A stretch of 11,005 nucleotides of DNA from Luminiphilus sp. (GCA_024638905.1 JAHEJH010000024.1:1-11005), one strand, 5' to 3'; positions 1 to 7,692 are shown, counted from the first letter of the stretch. Translations and numbers: made by a program. Notes: generated by a model not told the origin, from the sequence alone.

Positions 1-3000
1 AACGCCATGCATATGGAGCCCTGGGACGGTCCCGCGGGGATCGTGCTCACCGACGGGCGTTATGCCTGCTGCCTGCTGGACCGCAACGGACTTCGCCCGG
101 CGCGCTGGGTCACCACTGATGACGGCTTTATTACGCTGGCTTCGGAGGTCGGCACTCATGGCTATCAGCCTGAGCAGGTGATTGCTAAGGGTAGGGTCGG
201 CCCCGGTCAGATTCTTGTGGTCGATACCCAGGAAGGCAAAGTACTGCACACCAAGGATATAGATGAGCTACTGAAAAACCGTCAGCCCTACAAAAAATGG
301 CTGCGACAAAACGCGCGATTGATTGAGGGTAGCTACACCGGAGAACCTGTGGCCGCGATCTCCGGCGCCGAGCTGGATGTGTATCAGAAGATGTTTCAGG
401 TCAGCTTCGAAGAGCGGGATCAGGTACTCAGACCGCTGGCAGAGTCGGGCAACGAGGCCGTGGGGTCTATGGGTGATGACACGCCTATGGCCGTGTTGTC
501 TCGGCAGGAGCGCTCGCTCTATGACTATTTCCGACAGAAATTTGCTCAGGTTACTAACCCGCCGATAGACCCGCTGCGCGAGTCAATCGTGATGTCTCTG
601 GAAGTGGATCTGGGCCCGGAGCGCAATATCTTTGAGGAGTCGGCGGACCACGCCCGTCGCATCAGCCTGACGTCGCCCGTGCTGTCCCAGTCCAAGTTCA
701 AGAGCATCAGCGGCTTGTCTGAGGAGGGCTTTACCGCCGTGACGGTGGATGCCACTTACGACCCCGCCGACGCCAGCTTGCGCCAGGCTCTCGAGGCGGT
801 CTGCTCCAGTGCCGAGGCGGCGGTTCGTGAAGGCAAGAGCATCCTGATTCTCTCTGACCGCAACATTGATGAGAGCCGCGTTCCTCTGCATAGCCTCTTG
901 GCTACGGGCGCTGTCCATCATCACCTGATTCGCGTTGGCTTGCGCGCTGAGTGCAACCTCGTGGTCGAATCCGGCAGTGCCAGAGACTCGCATCATGTGG
1001 CCTGCCTGCTCGGCTTTGGCGCGACGGCGGTGCACCCGTATTTGGCGTACAGCGTGATTGAAGACTTATTGACCAGAGGCGAGCTGCTGGGTGATCCCCA
1101 GCTATGCCAGAAAAACTTCCGCAAGGGCATCAATAAGGGGCTCTTGAAAATCATGTCCAAGATGGGCATCTCGGCGGTGAACTCTTATCGCGGCGCCCAG
1201 CTGTTTGAAGCGGTCGGTCTCGACAGCGAACTGGTCGATATAGCCTTTACTGGCGTGACGTCGCGTATTGGCGGCCTGACCTTCGATCAGCTGGAAAAAG
1301 ACCAGTGGCAGGTGGCGAGCCGTGCGCGCTCGCGGCGCAAGTCGCTCGATCAGGGCGGTCTCCTGAAGTATGTGCATGGCGGCGAGTACCACGCCTATAA
1401 CCCGGATGTTGTGATGAGCCTGCAGGCCGCTGTGGTCAGCGGCGATTACGCGGACTATCAGCAGTATGCGAACCACTGTAACGATAGGCCGGTGGCCGCA
1501 TTACGTGATCTGTTGGCGCTCAAGTTACCGGAAGCTCCTGTGCCGCTCGATGAGGTGGAACCGATCGACAATATTCTGCGTCGGTTTGACTCGGCGGGCA
1601 TGTCGTTGGGTGCTCTGTCTCCCGAGGCCCACGAGGCGCTGGCGATGGGAATGAATCAGATCGGTGCGCGCTCCAACAGTGGTGAAGGGGGCGAGGATCC
1701 GAATCGCTTCGGCACTGACCGGGTCTCCAAGATCAAACAAATTGCCTCCGGTCGTTTTGGTGTGACACCGCACTATCTGGTGAACGCCGAGGTGCTGCAG
1801 ATCAAAGTGGCTCAGGGCGCTAAGCCCGGTGAGGGCGGACAGCTGCCGGGCGGCAAGGTGAATGATCTGATTGCGCGGCTGCGCTACTCGGTGCCGGGCG
1901 TCACCCTGATCTCGCCGCCACCGCATCACGATATTTATTCGATTGAGGACTTGGCCCAGCTAATTTTCGATTTGAAGCAGGTCAACCCCGACGCACTGGT
2001 CTCTGTAAAGCTGGTATCAGAGCCCGGCGTGGGCACCATCGCGGCGGGTGTGACCAAGGCCTACGCTGATCTCATCACGATCTCGGGCTACGACGGCGGT
2101 ACCGCTGCCAGTCCCCTGACGTCGATACGCTACGCTGGTTCTCCCTGGGAATTAGGCATTGCCGAGGTGCATCAAACGCTGCGCGGCAACCGTTTGCGTG
2201 GCAAGGTACGGGTGCAGGCCGACGGCGGGATGAAGACCGGCCTTGATGTGGTCAAGGCGGCGATTCTGGGCGCCGAGAGCTTCGGTTTCGGCACTGCCCC
2301 TATGGTCGCCATGGGCTGCAAGTACTTGCGCATTTGCCACCTCAACAACTGTGCAACCGGTGTCGCGACCCAGAATGCCCAACTGCGCCAGACCCACTTT
2401 GTCGGGGACGTTGAGCGCGTGGTGAACTTCTTCACCTTCGTGGCAACGGAAACCCGCGAGTGGCTGGCCAAGCTGGGGGTGCGGAGCCTTGAGGAGCTGA
2501 TTGGCCGAGTCGATCTGCTTGAGTGCCTGCCAGGCGAGACGGCCAAACAACAAAGCCTCGACTTGAACCCCATCCTATGGGTTGACGAGGAGGCCGCGGA
2601 TCAGCCGCAGTTCTGCCAGGTCGCCAGTAACGATCCCTTCGATACCGCGGAGAAAGCCGGGTTGATGGTGGCAGATATGTTGCCTGCCATCGAGGCGGCG
2701 AGCGGCGGCACGTTCTCTTACGCGGTGACCAACTGCGATCGCTCGATTGGTGCGCGCCTCTCGGGAGAGATTGCCAAGCGTCATGGCAACACCGGTATGG
2801 AATCGAACCCCATCACCGTTAACCTTACCGGCACGGCTGGGCAGAGCTTCGGCGTATGGAACGCCGGCGGCCTGCACATGTACCTGCGCGGTGACTGCAA
2901 TGACTACGTCGGCAAGGGCATGGCTGGCGGCAAACTGGTGATTGCACCGCCTGAGGGCAGCCGCTTCGAAAGTCGCAAGACCAGCATCATTGGCAATACC

Positions 3001-3459
3001 TGTCTGTATGGCGCTACCGGTGGCAGCTTGTTTGCCGCGGGTGTTGCAGGCGAGCGCTTTGCGGTGCGCAACTCGGGCGCGCACGCTGTGATCGAAGGCG
3101 CGGGAGACCATTGCTGCGAATACATGACCGGCGGTCTGGTCACGGTACTGGGTGCCACGGGAGTGAACTTTGGTGCGGGTATGACAGGCGGCTTGGCCTT
3201 TGTGCTCGACGAGGACCGCGCGTTCATTGACCGCTACAACAGTGAGCTGGTGGAGATTCACCGGGTGGCCGCCGAGTCTATGGAGGCGCATCGGCATTTC
3301 CTGCGTGACAATATTCGCGAGTTCGTAAATGAGACAGGCTCTGAGTGGGGCGCGCACCTGCTCGACAATTTTGAGGATTACGTTGGCAAGTTCTGGCTTG
3401 TAAAGCCCAAGGCTGCCGACATTAACCAGTTGCTCTCGCGATTGCGGGAAACAGACTGA
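1..3459 (+). CDS. gltB: Glutamate synthase (NADPH) large subunit, 5'-truncated by window edge
   Basis: This is the large (alpha) subunit of glutamate synthase, which takes ammonia from glutamine and passes it to 2-oxoglutarate to make glutamate in the cytoplasm. The frame is open from base 1 (Asn-Ala-Met-His-Met-Glu-Pro-Trp), so the ATG at 7 is internal. The family is about 1,480-1,500 residues and 1,152 codons are present, so roughly 330-350 N-terminal residues, including the catalytic Cys1 of the glutaminase domain, lie outside. Counting from base 1, the end of the glutaminase domain is near 1-70 (DRNGLRPAR). The central domain carries GGLLKYVHGGEYHAYNPD at 452-469. The FMN-binding synthase domain runs from about 518 to 880, with SPPPHHDIYS at 638 and the 3Fe-4S cysteines C773, C779 and C784 (C-x5-C-x4-C). 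The GXGXG beta-helix follows at about 900-1130 (GTAGQSFGVW near 944, NFGAGMTGG near 1056). No break is seen. gltD follows after 10 bp. Confidence 0.97.
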   Translation, partial: NAMHMEPWDGPAGIVLTDGRYACCLLDRNGLRPARWVTTDDGFITLASEVGTHGYQPEQVIAKGRVGPGQILVVDTQEGKVLHTKDIDELLKNRQPYKKWLRQNARLIEGSYTGEPVAAISGAELDVYQKMFQVSFEERDQVLRPLAESGNEAVGSMGDDTPMAVLSRQERSLYDYFRQKFAQVTNPPIDPLRESIVMSLEVDLGPERNIFEESADHARRISLTSPVLSQSKFKSISGLSEEGFTAVTVDATYDPADASLRQALEAVCSSAEAAVREGKSILILSDRNIDESRVPLHSLLATGAVHHHLIRVGLRAECNLVVESGSARDSHHVACLLGFGATAVHPYLAYSVIEDLLTRGELLGDPQLCQKNFRKGINKGLLKIMSKMGISAVNSYRGAQLFEAVGLDSELVDIAFTGVTSRIGGLTFDQLEKDQWQVASRARSRRKSLDQGGLLKYVHGGEYHAYNPDVVMSLQAAVVSGDYADYQQYANHCNDRPVAALRDLLALKLPEAPVPLDEVEPIDNILRRFDSAGMSLGALSPEAHEALAMGMNQIGARSNSGEGGEDPNRFGTDRVSKIKQIASGRFGVTPHYLVNAEVLQIKVAQGAKPGEGGQLPGGKVNDLIARLRYSVPGVTLISPPPHHDIYSIEDLAQLIFDLKQVNPDALVSVKLVSEPGVGTIAAGVTKAYADLITISGYDGGTAASPLTSIRYAGSPWELGIAEVHQTLRGNRLRGKVRVQADGGMKTGLDVVKAAILGAESFGFGTAPMVAMGCKYLRICHLNNCATGVATQNAQLRQTHFVGDVERVVNFFTFVATETREWLAKLGVRSLEELIGRVDLLECLPGETAKQQSLDLNPILWVDEEAADQPQFCQVASNDPFDTAEKAGLMVADMLPAIEAASGGTFSYAVTNCDRSIGARLSGEIAKRHGNTGMESNPITVNLTGTAGQSFGVWNAGGLHMYLRGDCNDYVGKGMAGGKLVIAPPEGSRFESRKTSIIGNTCLYGATGGSLFAAGVAGERFAVRNSGAHAVIEGAGDHCCEYMTGGLVTVLGATGVNFGAGMTGGLAFVLDEDRAFIDRYNSELVEIHRVAAESMEAHRHFLRDNIREFVNETGSEWGAHLLDNFEDYVGKFWLVKPKAADINQLLSRLRETD

Positions 3460-3461
3460 GG
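3457..3461 (+). promoter_or_regulatory. gltD ribosome binding site overlapping the gltB stop codon
   Basis: TGAGG contains the TGA stop of gltB and a GAGG core, 8 nt before the gltD ATG. A ribosome finishing gltB therefore covers the gltD initiation site, an arrangement that fits translational coupling of two subunits needed in equal amounts. Confidence 0.6.
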
Positions 3462-3469
3462 CACGACGC

Positions 3470-4891
3470 ATGAGTACTCGACTGGCCAATCCGTTTCAGT
3501 TTCTGGATGTCGACCGTAAGGACCCCGGCAAAAAGAACATGGAGACGCGTACCGAGGCTTTCGTAGAGATCTATGATCCGTTCACGCAAGTGCAAGCCGC
3601 TGAGCAGTCGCACCGGTGCCTGGAGTGCGGCAACCCCTATTGCGAATGGAAGTGCCCCGTGCATAACTTCATTCCCAACTGGCTCAAGCTGTTGGCGGAG
3701 GGCAACCTGTTTGAGGCGGCAGAGCTCAGCCATCAAACCAATACCCTGCCCGAGGTGTGTGGCCGCGTGTGTCCCCAAGACCGCCTATGTGAAGGGGCGT
3801 GTACCTTGAACGATGGCTTCGGCGCCGTGACCATCGGCAATTCCGAAAAATACATCACCGATACCGCGCTGGCCATGGGCTGGCGACCTGATCTCTCTGA
3901 TGTCATGCCCACTGACAAGAAAGTCGCGATCATCGGTGCAGGTCCTGCAGGTTTGGGCTGTGCCGACATCCTGACGCGTAACGGCGTGAAGGCTGTGGTC
4001 TTCGATCGTTATCCCGAAATCGGTGGTCTACTCACCTTTGGCATCCCTCAGTTCAAACTCGAGAAGCAGGTGATGGAGCGTCGCCGCGAGGTCTTTGAGG
4101 GCATGGGCATTGAATTTCGGCTGAATACTGAAATCGGCCGCGACATCACCATCGATGAGTTGCTGGCTGATTACGACGCCGTCTTCTTGGGTATGGGCAC
4201 TTACAAGGCGATGGAGGGCGACTTCCCCGGTGAGGATTTGCCGGGCGTTTATAAGGCGCTCGATTACTTGATCGCCAATGTGAATGAAAAAATGGATTAC
4301 CCCCGCGAACCGGAGGAGTTCATCGACCTCAAGGAAAAGACGGTGGTGGTATTGGGCGGTGGCGATACGGCAATGGACTGTGTGCGCACTGCGGTCCGCC
4401 AACAGGCGGATCGCGTTTACTGCGTGTACCGTCGCGATGAAGAGAATATGCCGGGGTCGCGCCGAGAGGTAGCGAACGCCAAGGAAGAGGGCGTGCAGTT
4501 TTTGTTTAACCGTCAGCCGGTCGAGGTGATGGATTATTTCGGCGAGGCCATTGGGGTCAAAGTAGTTGAAACGCAGCTCAGTGAGCCCGGACCGGATGGG
4601 CGTCGTCGGCCGGAGCCTGTTGCGGGGAGTGAGGTCGTGATTGAGGCAGACGCCATCATTATGGCCTTTGGATTTCAGCCGAGCCCTGCCGAATGGTTCT
4701 CCGAGACAGGGGTCACCTGTAATGACTGGGACGGCGTGATCGCACCTGAGCACCAAGCATTCAAGTTTCAAACAGCCAACCCCAAGATCTTTGCCGGTGG
4801 TGATATGGTGCGCGGATCAGATTTGGTCGTGACCGCGATCTGGGAGGGCCGTCAGGCGGCTGAGGGGATACTGGATTATTTAGAGGTGTGA
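3470..4891 (+). CDS. gltD: Glutamate synthase (NADPH) small subunit
   Basis: This is the beta subunit of glutamate synthase. It oxidises NADPH at an FAD site and sends electrons through iron-sulfur clusters to the FMN of GltB. At 473 residues it matches the usual length (about 472). The N-terminal cluster region has C50, C53, C58 and C62, then C97, C101, C107 and C111. The FAD-binding Rossmann motif GAGPAG is at 156-161, the NADPH-binding motif GGGDTA at 296-301, and the C-terminal FAD segment GGDMVRGSDLVVTAIWEGR is near 443-461. The start is supported by TGAGG (3457-3461), which overlaps the gltB stop and sits 8 nt before the ATG. That spacing indicates co-transcription with gltB and probably coupled translation. 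It belongs to the wider family of FAD/NAD(P) oxidoreductases that includes dihydropyrimidine dehydrogenase and NfnB-type subunits, but adjacency to gltB settles the identity. Confidence 0.97.
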   Translation: MSTRLANPFQFLDVDRKDPGKKNMETRTEAFVEIYDPFTQVQAAEQSHRCLECGNPYCEWKCPVHNFIPNWLKLLAEGNLFEAAELSHQTNTLPEVCGRVCPQDRLCEGACTLNDGFGAVTIGNSEKYITDTALAMGWRPDLSDVMPTDKKVAIIGAGPAGLGCADILTRNGVKAVVFDRYPEIGGLLTFGIPQFKLEKQVMERRREVFEGMGIEFRLNTEIGRDITIDELLADYDAVFLGMGTYKAMEGDFPGEDLPGVYKALDYLIANVNEKMDYPREPEEFIDLKEKTVVVLGGGDTAMDCVRTAVRQQADRVYCVYRRDEENMPGSRREVANAKEEGVQFLFNRQPVEVMDYFGEAIGVKVVETQLSEPGPDGRRRPEPVAGSEVVIEADAIIMAFGFQPSPAEWFSETGVTCNDWDGVIAPEHQAFKFQTANPKIFAGGDMVRGSDLVVTAIWEGRQAAEGILDYLEV

Positions 4892-4933
4892 TCGGCGGGT
4901 CGTGTTGGCCTAGCTGCGGAGGGTACACTTCAG

Positions 4934-4939
4934 AATAAT
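4934..4939 (+). promoter_or_regulatory. Candidate -10 element upstream of hemE
   Basis: AATAAT at 4934-4939 matches the sigma70 -10 consensus at 5 of 6 positions. An alternative, TACACT, lies at 4924-4929. Neither has a good -35 at the right distance: GTGTTG at 4902-4907 would be 16 bp from TACACT but is a poor match. Either choice would start transcription at about 4936-4946 and leave a 5' leader of about 110-120 nt before hemE. The separate promoter and the 165-bp gap from gltD suggest hemE is at least partly independent of gltBD. Confidence 0.35.
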
Positions 4940-4942
4940 CAC

Positions 4943-5056
4943 GCCATGAAGATAAAAAAGATCTGCAAGAGACAGATCAACAACACAAAAATAAGAACGA
5001 GATAAGCAGCACAAAAAGCGCAACACAAAAAAGATAACCAAAAGAGAGTCGATAGC
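4943..5056 (+). promoter_or_regulatory. A-rich 5' leader of hemE with repeated CACAAAAA and AAN triplets
   Basis: From 4951 to 5050 the sequence has 57 A and only 8 T in 100 bases, unlike the GC-rich genes on both sides. The octamer CACAAAAA occurs three times (4984-4991, 5010-5017, 5024-5031), twice within the longer CAACACAAAAA (4981, 5021). Four consecutive AAN triplets run from 4987 to 4998; this matches the AAnAAnAA motif bound by Hfq with Crc in Pseudomonas and the ARN triplets bound by the Hfq distal face. A perfect 6-bp inverted repeat (GATCTG 4960-4965, CAGATC 4973-4978) has a 7-nt loop. AGAGAG (5043-5048) is the likely ribosome site, 8 nt before the hemE ATG. The composition is observed; regulation by an RNA-binding protein is inference. 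Confidence 0.55.
4946..5005 (+). other. Possible 19-codon leader micro-ORF upstream of hemE
   Basis: ATG at 4946 opens MKIKKICKRQINNTKIRTR and stops at TAA 5003-5005. Nine of 19 residues are Lys or Arg. Codons that are rare in GC-rich genomes are frequent: AGA three times and ATA twice. The ATG begins 6 nt after the candidate -10 AATAAT, so the transcript could start at or very near the A of the ATG. The 4960-4978 inverted repeat lies inside the ORF. The high A content alone could create such an ORF by chance, so translation is unproven. Confidence 0.2.
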
Positions 5057-6118
5057 ATGGTCAGATTGGAAAATGACCGGTTCCTTCGCGCCCTGATGCG
5101 CGAGCCTGTGGACCGAACCCCACTATGGATGATGCGTCAGGCGGGGCGGTATCTCCCTGAATACCGTGAGACTCGCGCTCAGGCGGGCAGTTTCATGGGG
5201 CTCTGCACCAATCCCGAATTGGCCTGCGAAGTAACGTTGCAGCCGCTCAGACGGTACGCGATGGACGCGGCGATTCTCTTCTCCGATATTTTAACCGTGC
5301 CCGACGCTTTGGGCTTGGGCCTCTATTTCTCCGAGGGTGAGGGTCCGCGATTTGAGCGGCCTATCTCTTCTGCGGCAGAGATCGCGGCATTGGATGCTGA
5401 CCGCGCGGCCAACGAGCTGGGCTATGTGATGGACGCGGTGGCGCTGATTCGTAAAGAGCTCAAAGGCAGCATCCCACTGATCGGTTTCGCCGGTAGCCCC
5501 TGGACGTTGGCGACTTACATGGTCGAAGGTGGGTCGAGCAAGGACTTTGCCAAGGTGAAGTCACTGGCCTTCAACGAGCCTAAAGTCATGCATCAGTTGC
5601 TGTCGACGCTGGCCAAGTCGGTCGCGGTTTATCTTTCTGAGCAGGTGCGCAACGGCGCGCAGGCGCTACAGATCTTTGATACCTGGGGCGGCTCGCTTAG
5701 TCACAATGCTTATCGCGAGTTCTCGCTACGGTACATGACCGAGATCATCGAGCAATTGCCCCGAGAGGCTGAGGGCCGGCGTGTTCCGGTCATTGTCTTT
5801 ACCAAGGGCGGTGGTCAGTGGCTGGAAACTATTGCCGATTGCGGTGCCGATGCTGTCGGGCTTGATTGGACCACTGATATTGGCGAGGCCCGTGCGCGGG
5901 TCGGTGACAGGGTCTGTCTTCAGGGCAATATGGACCCCACCTTGCTCAACGCCTCACCGGAGCGCATTCGCACAGAGGTCGGTCAGATCCTCAGTTCATT
6001 TGGCGAAGGTAGTGGCCACGTCTTTAATCTGGGCCACGGTGTCACCCCGGGAATTGATCCCGAGCATGTGGCTGCGATGGTGGATGCTGTGGTGGAGCTG
6101 TCGCCCGCTTACCACTGA
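5057..6118 (+). CDS. hemE: Uroporphyrinogen decarboxylase
   Basis: HemE removes the four acetate carboxyl groups of uroporphyrinogen III to give coproporphyrinogen III, the cytosolic step committing tetrapyrroles to haem (and, in phototrophs, bacteriochlorophyll) rather than sirohaem or cobalamin. At 353 residues it matches the family length. The first signature, PLWMMRQAGRYLPEYRE, begins at residue 22 with R27 and R31, which bind substrate carboxylates. The catalytic aspartate is D77 in FSDILTVPD. The second signature, GFAGSPWTLATYMVEGG, begins at 143 with Y154. H327 in NLGHGVTPG completes the site. The ATG is preceded by AGAGAG at 8 nt spacing and the first residues align with other HemE proteins. 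It follows gltD, as in pseudomonads, but behind its own unusual A-rich leader. Its stop codon lies 10 bp inside the convergent cysE. Confidence 0.98.
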   Translation: MVRLENDRFLRALMREPVDRTPLWMMRQAGRYLPEYRETRAQAGSFMGLCTNPELACEVTLQPLRRYAMDAAILFSDILTVPDALGLGLYFSEGEGPRFERPISSAAEIAALDADRAANELGYVMDAVALIRKELKGSIPLIGFAGSPWTLATYMVEGGSSKDFAKVKSLAFNEPKVMHQLLSTLAKSVAVYLSEQVRNGAQALQIFDTWGGSLSHNAYREFSLRYMTEIIEQLPREAEGRRVPVIVFTKGGGQWLETIADCGADAVGLDWTTDIGEARARVGDRVCLQGNMDPTLLNASPERIRTEVGQILSSFGEGSGHVFNLGHGVTPGIDPEHVAAMVDAVVELSPAYH

Positions 6119-6933
6119 GACTCGGGAATGGCGTGATCCATATCGAGCGCTGGCGAGTTGGTGGTCGGCTTGCCGACCACTTTCGCCGGGACGCCTGCCA
6201 CCGTGGTATGTGCTGGCACGTCCTGCAGCACGACCGATCCGGCTCCCACTTTGGCACCTTCGCCCACATGGATATTGCCGAGGATCTTCGCCCCCGCGCT
6301 GATCAGCACGCCATCGCCAATCTTGGGGTGACGGTCGCCATCTTCTTTTCCCGTGCCGCCCAGCGTGACCGACTGCAAAATCGATACGCGGTTACCAACT
6401 ACCGCCGTTTCACCGACCACCAGGCCGGTAGCGTGGTCGAGCATGATGCCGTGACCGAAACGAGCGGCAGGGTGAATATCGATACCGAACTGTCGCGACA
6501 TCTGGCTCTGCAGGAACAGCGCCAATGGCTGTCGGTCGTGTGTCCACAGCCAGTGACCGATGCGGTGAATCTGCAGCGCCTGAAAGCCTTTGAAGTACAA
6601 AAACGGGATGTACAGCTCGTGGCAGGCTGAGTCCCGATCAAGAATGGCGTTCAGATCATCCCGAATCGCGCCTCGGATGTCGCTGTCATCGCGAAGCGCC
6701 TCAAGGATCAACTCGCGCAGCATCATCGCCGGCGCGGACGGGTTATCGAGCAGGTTGGCCAGGTGAAAGCTGAGCGAACACTCCAGTTCCTCATGATTGA
6801 GGATGGTCGCGTGCAGAAAGCTCGCCAGAACAGGCTCTGCTGCAGCGGCCTCTCGGGTTTCGCTGCGGATGCGCTCCCAAATGGGATCGCCGTTCTGCAT
6901 TTGCTTGATGCCGTCGCTTTGCGTAGCTGTCAT
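6109..6933 (-). CDS. cysE: Serine O-acetyltransferase
   Basis: CysE transfers acetyl from acetyl-CoA to L-serine, making O-acetylserine, the committed step of cysteine synthesis in the cytoplasm. The 274-residue length equals the long enterobacterial type (273 in E. coli). The alpha-helical N-terminal domain is at about 18-140 (EPVLASFLHATILNHE at 33-48), followed by a left-handed beta-helix of hexapeptide repeats. D152 (in DIHPAA) and H167 (in LDHATG) have the 15-residue spacing of the E. coli catalytic D143/H158 pair, and H202 in GDRHPK matches H193. The start at 6933 has GGAG 8 nt upstream; the ATG at codon 12 has no ribosome site. The C terminus ends in Trp rather than the Ile that docks into CysK in E. 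coli. It overlaps the hemE end by 10 bp (convergent) and lies 66 bp downstream of the co-oriented methyltransferase gene. Confidence 0.96.
   Translation of the reverse strand: MTATQSDGIKQMQNGDPIWERIRSETREAAAAEPVLASFLHATILNHEELECSLSFHLANLLDNPSAPAMMLRELILEALRDDSDIRGAIRDDLNAILDRDSACHELYIPFLYFKGFQALQIHRIGHWLWTHDRQPLALFLQSQMSRQFGIDIHPAARFGHGIMLDHATGLVVGETAVVGNRVSILQSVTLGGTGKEDGDRHPKIGDGVLISAGAKILGNIHVGEGAKVGAGSVVLQDVPAHTTVAGVPAKVVGKPTTNSPALDMDHAIPESQW
6161..6180 (+). terminator. Possible hemE terminator hairpin inside the cysE coding end
   Basis: GTGGTCGGC-TT-GCCGACCAC is a perfect 9-bp GC-rich inverted repeat (realistically an 8-bp stem with a CTTG loop), 42 nt after the hemE stop and followed on the + strand by TTTC. 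The T tract is short, so efficiency may be low. On the - strand no T run follows, so it would act only on hemE transcripts. It also encodes Val-Val-Gly-Lys-Pro of CysE, and that coding constraint could produce part of the repeat. Confidence 0.35.
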
Positions 6934-6941
6934 CGGTTCTG

Positions 6942-6945
6942 CTCC
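6942..6945 (-). promoter_or_regulatory. cysE ribosome binding site
   Basis: GGAG on the minus strand lies 8 nt before the cysE ATG (6931-6933). It decides the start in favour of this ATG over the in-frame ATG 11 codons further in, which has no such site. Confidence 0.6.
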
Positions 6946-6999
6946 GTACCCCGGGGGGCGTCATTGCAGGGAGGCGAAGGTTAGCGCTTTACCTGGTGC

Positions 7000-7686
7000 T
7001 TAGCTAGGTGAGCATTTACCTCGAAAACGCCACAGCGTGTGGCCTCGCTCCCAATACTTTCTTTCGAACAGCGTCATCGGTGAGTGGGGGATGAAGGGTT
7101 CTGTTTGGCCATCCATGCCAATCAGAGCGGCCGCCTGGTTGAATTCCTGGGCAAAAATAGCCCAGTTGGTGCGGAGCTCAAGCTCTCCGCCCAGTGCAGC
7201 GAGTACCGGAAAGGCGCCGTGCCCATGGACGCGCCTTTTGAACTGCGAAGCCTTGGGCCAGGGGTTGGGATAGAGCAACCAATGGCTGTGCAGTGTGATG
7301 CCGGCTTCCACAAGGCAAAGCCAAAACGGCTCGGCTTCTGCTCGAAGTAGCAAGTAATTCCGCGGTCCGATGGCCTGATGTTTAGCCAGTCGATGCGCGG
7401 ACTGATCGATGCCTACCACCAGTGCATCCGGATTCGCCTCGGCAATAAGCGCCGTGCTCATACCGGTTCCACAGAATGAATCGAGGATCAGCAGTCGGTT
7501 ATTAGGCTGTAGCCGCTCGAGTAGTTGCTCGAAGGCCTCCCGGGTGTGCGCGGGGCAGGGCTTTTGCCATGGGTGATCTTGATGGTGTTGCACGCTCTCT
7601 GCGAGATCAGGATGGGGTCCGACCTGGTCTGTCTTAAGCACCGGTGCAGTATGGGGGGGCCGATCTGTTTGCGGAGCTTCAGTCAC
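7000..7686 (-). CDS. TrmB-like SAM-dependent methyltransferase (divergent tRNA m7G methyltransferase family)
   Basis: This is a Rossmann-fold methyltransferase of the TrmB family, whose characterised members form 7-methylguanosine at tRNA position 46. From the GTG start at 7686 it has 228 residues. The first 45 or so are Pro/His/Gln-rich and probably disordered. The SAM-binding motif DSFCGTGMS is at 69-77 and the acidic end of strand 2 (GID) at 92-94. The family segment YPNPWPKASQFKRRVHGHG is at 139-157, and FERKYWERGHTLWRF near the C terminus resembles the TrmB tail. In E. coli TrmB the matching segment reads FFPDPWHK; here the Asp is Asn (N141), so the target may differ from tRNA G46. An upstream in-frame start (to 7767) would run into the divergent gene, so I prefer the GTG, which has no Shine-Dalgarno but sits just after a good -10. 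cysE follows 66 bp downstream and could be co-transcribed. Confidence 0.78.
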   Translation of the reverse strand: MTEAPQTDRPPHTAPVLKTDQVGPHPDLAESVQHHQDHPWQKPCPAHTREAFEQLLERLQPNNRLLILDSFCGTGMSTALIAEANPDALVVGIDQSAHRLAKHQAIGPRNYLLLRAEAEPFWLCLVEAGITLHSHWLLYPNPWPKASQFKRRVHGHGAFPVLAALGGELELRTNWAIFAQEFNQAAALIGMDGQTEPFIPHSPMTLFERKYWERGHTLWRFRGKCSPS

Positions 7687-7692
7687 CTTGCC

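Noticed and set aside
2575..3489. Long open frame (304 codons) antisense to gltB
   Set aside because: It lies entirely opposite conserved GltB beta-helix sequence. Long antisense frames are common in GC-rich genes, and its translation shows no family motif.
4028..4771. 247-codon open frame antisense to gltD
   Set aside because: It is a shadow of the well-conserved gltD frame, with no recognisable domain and no ribosome site.
5781..6302. 173-codon plus-strand frame spanning the hemE end and cysE
   Set aside because: It overlaps two well-supported genes in another frame and has no motif.
6934..6999. Separate promoter or riboswitch for cysE
   Set aside because: The 66-bp gap holds a CCCCGGGG palindrome and the cysE ribosome site, but I find no convincing -35/-10 pair and no room for a known riboswitch.
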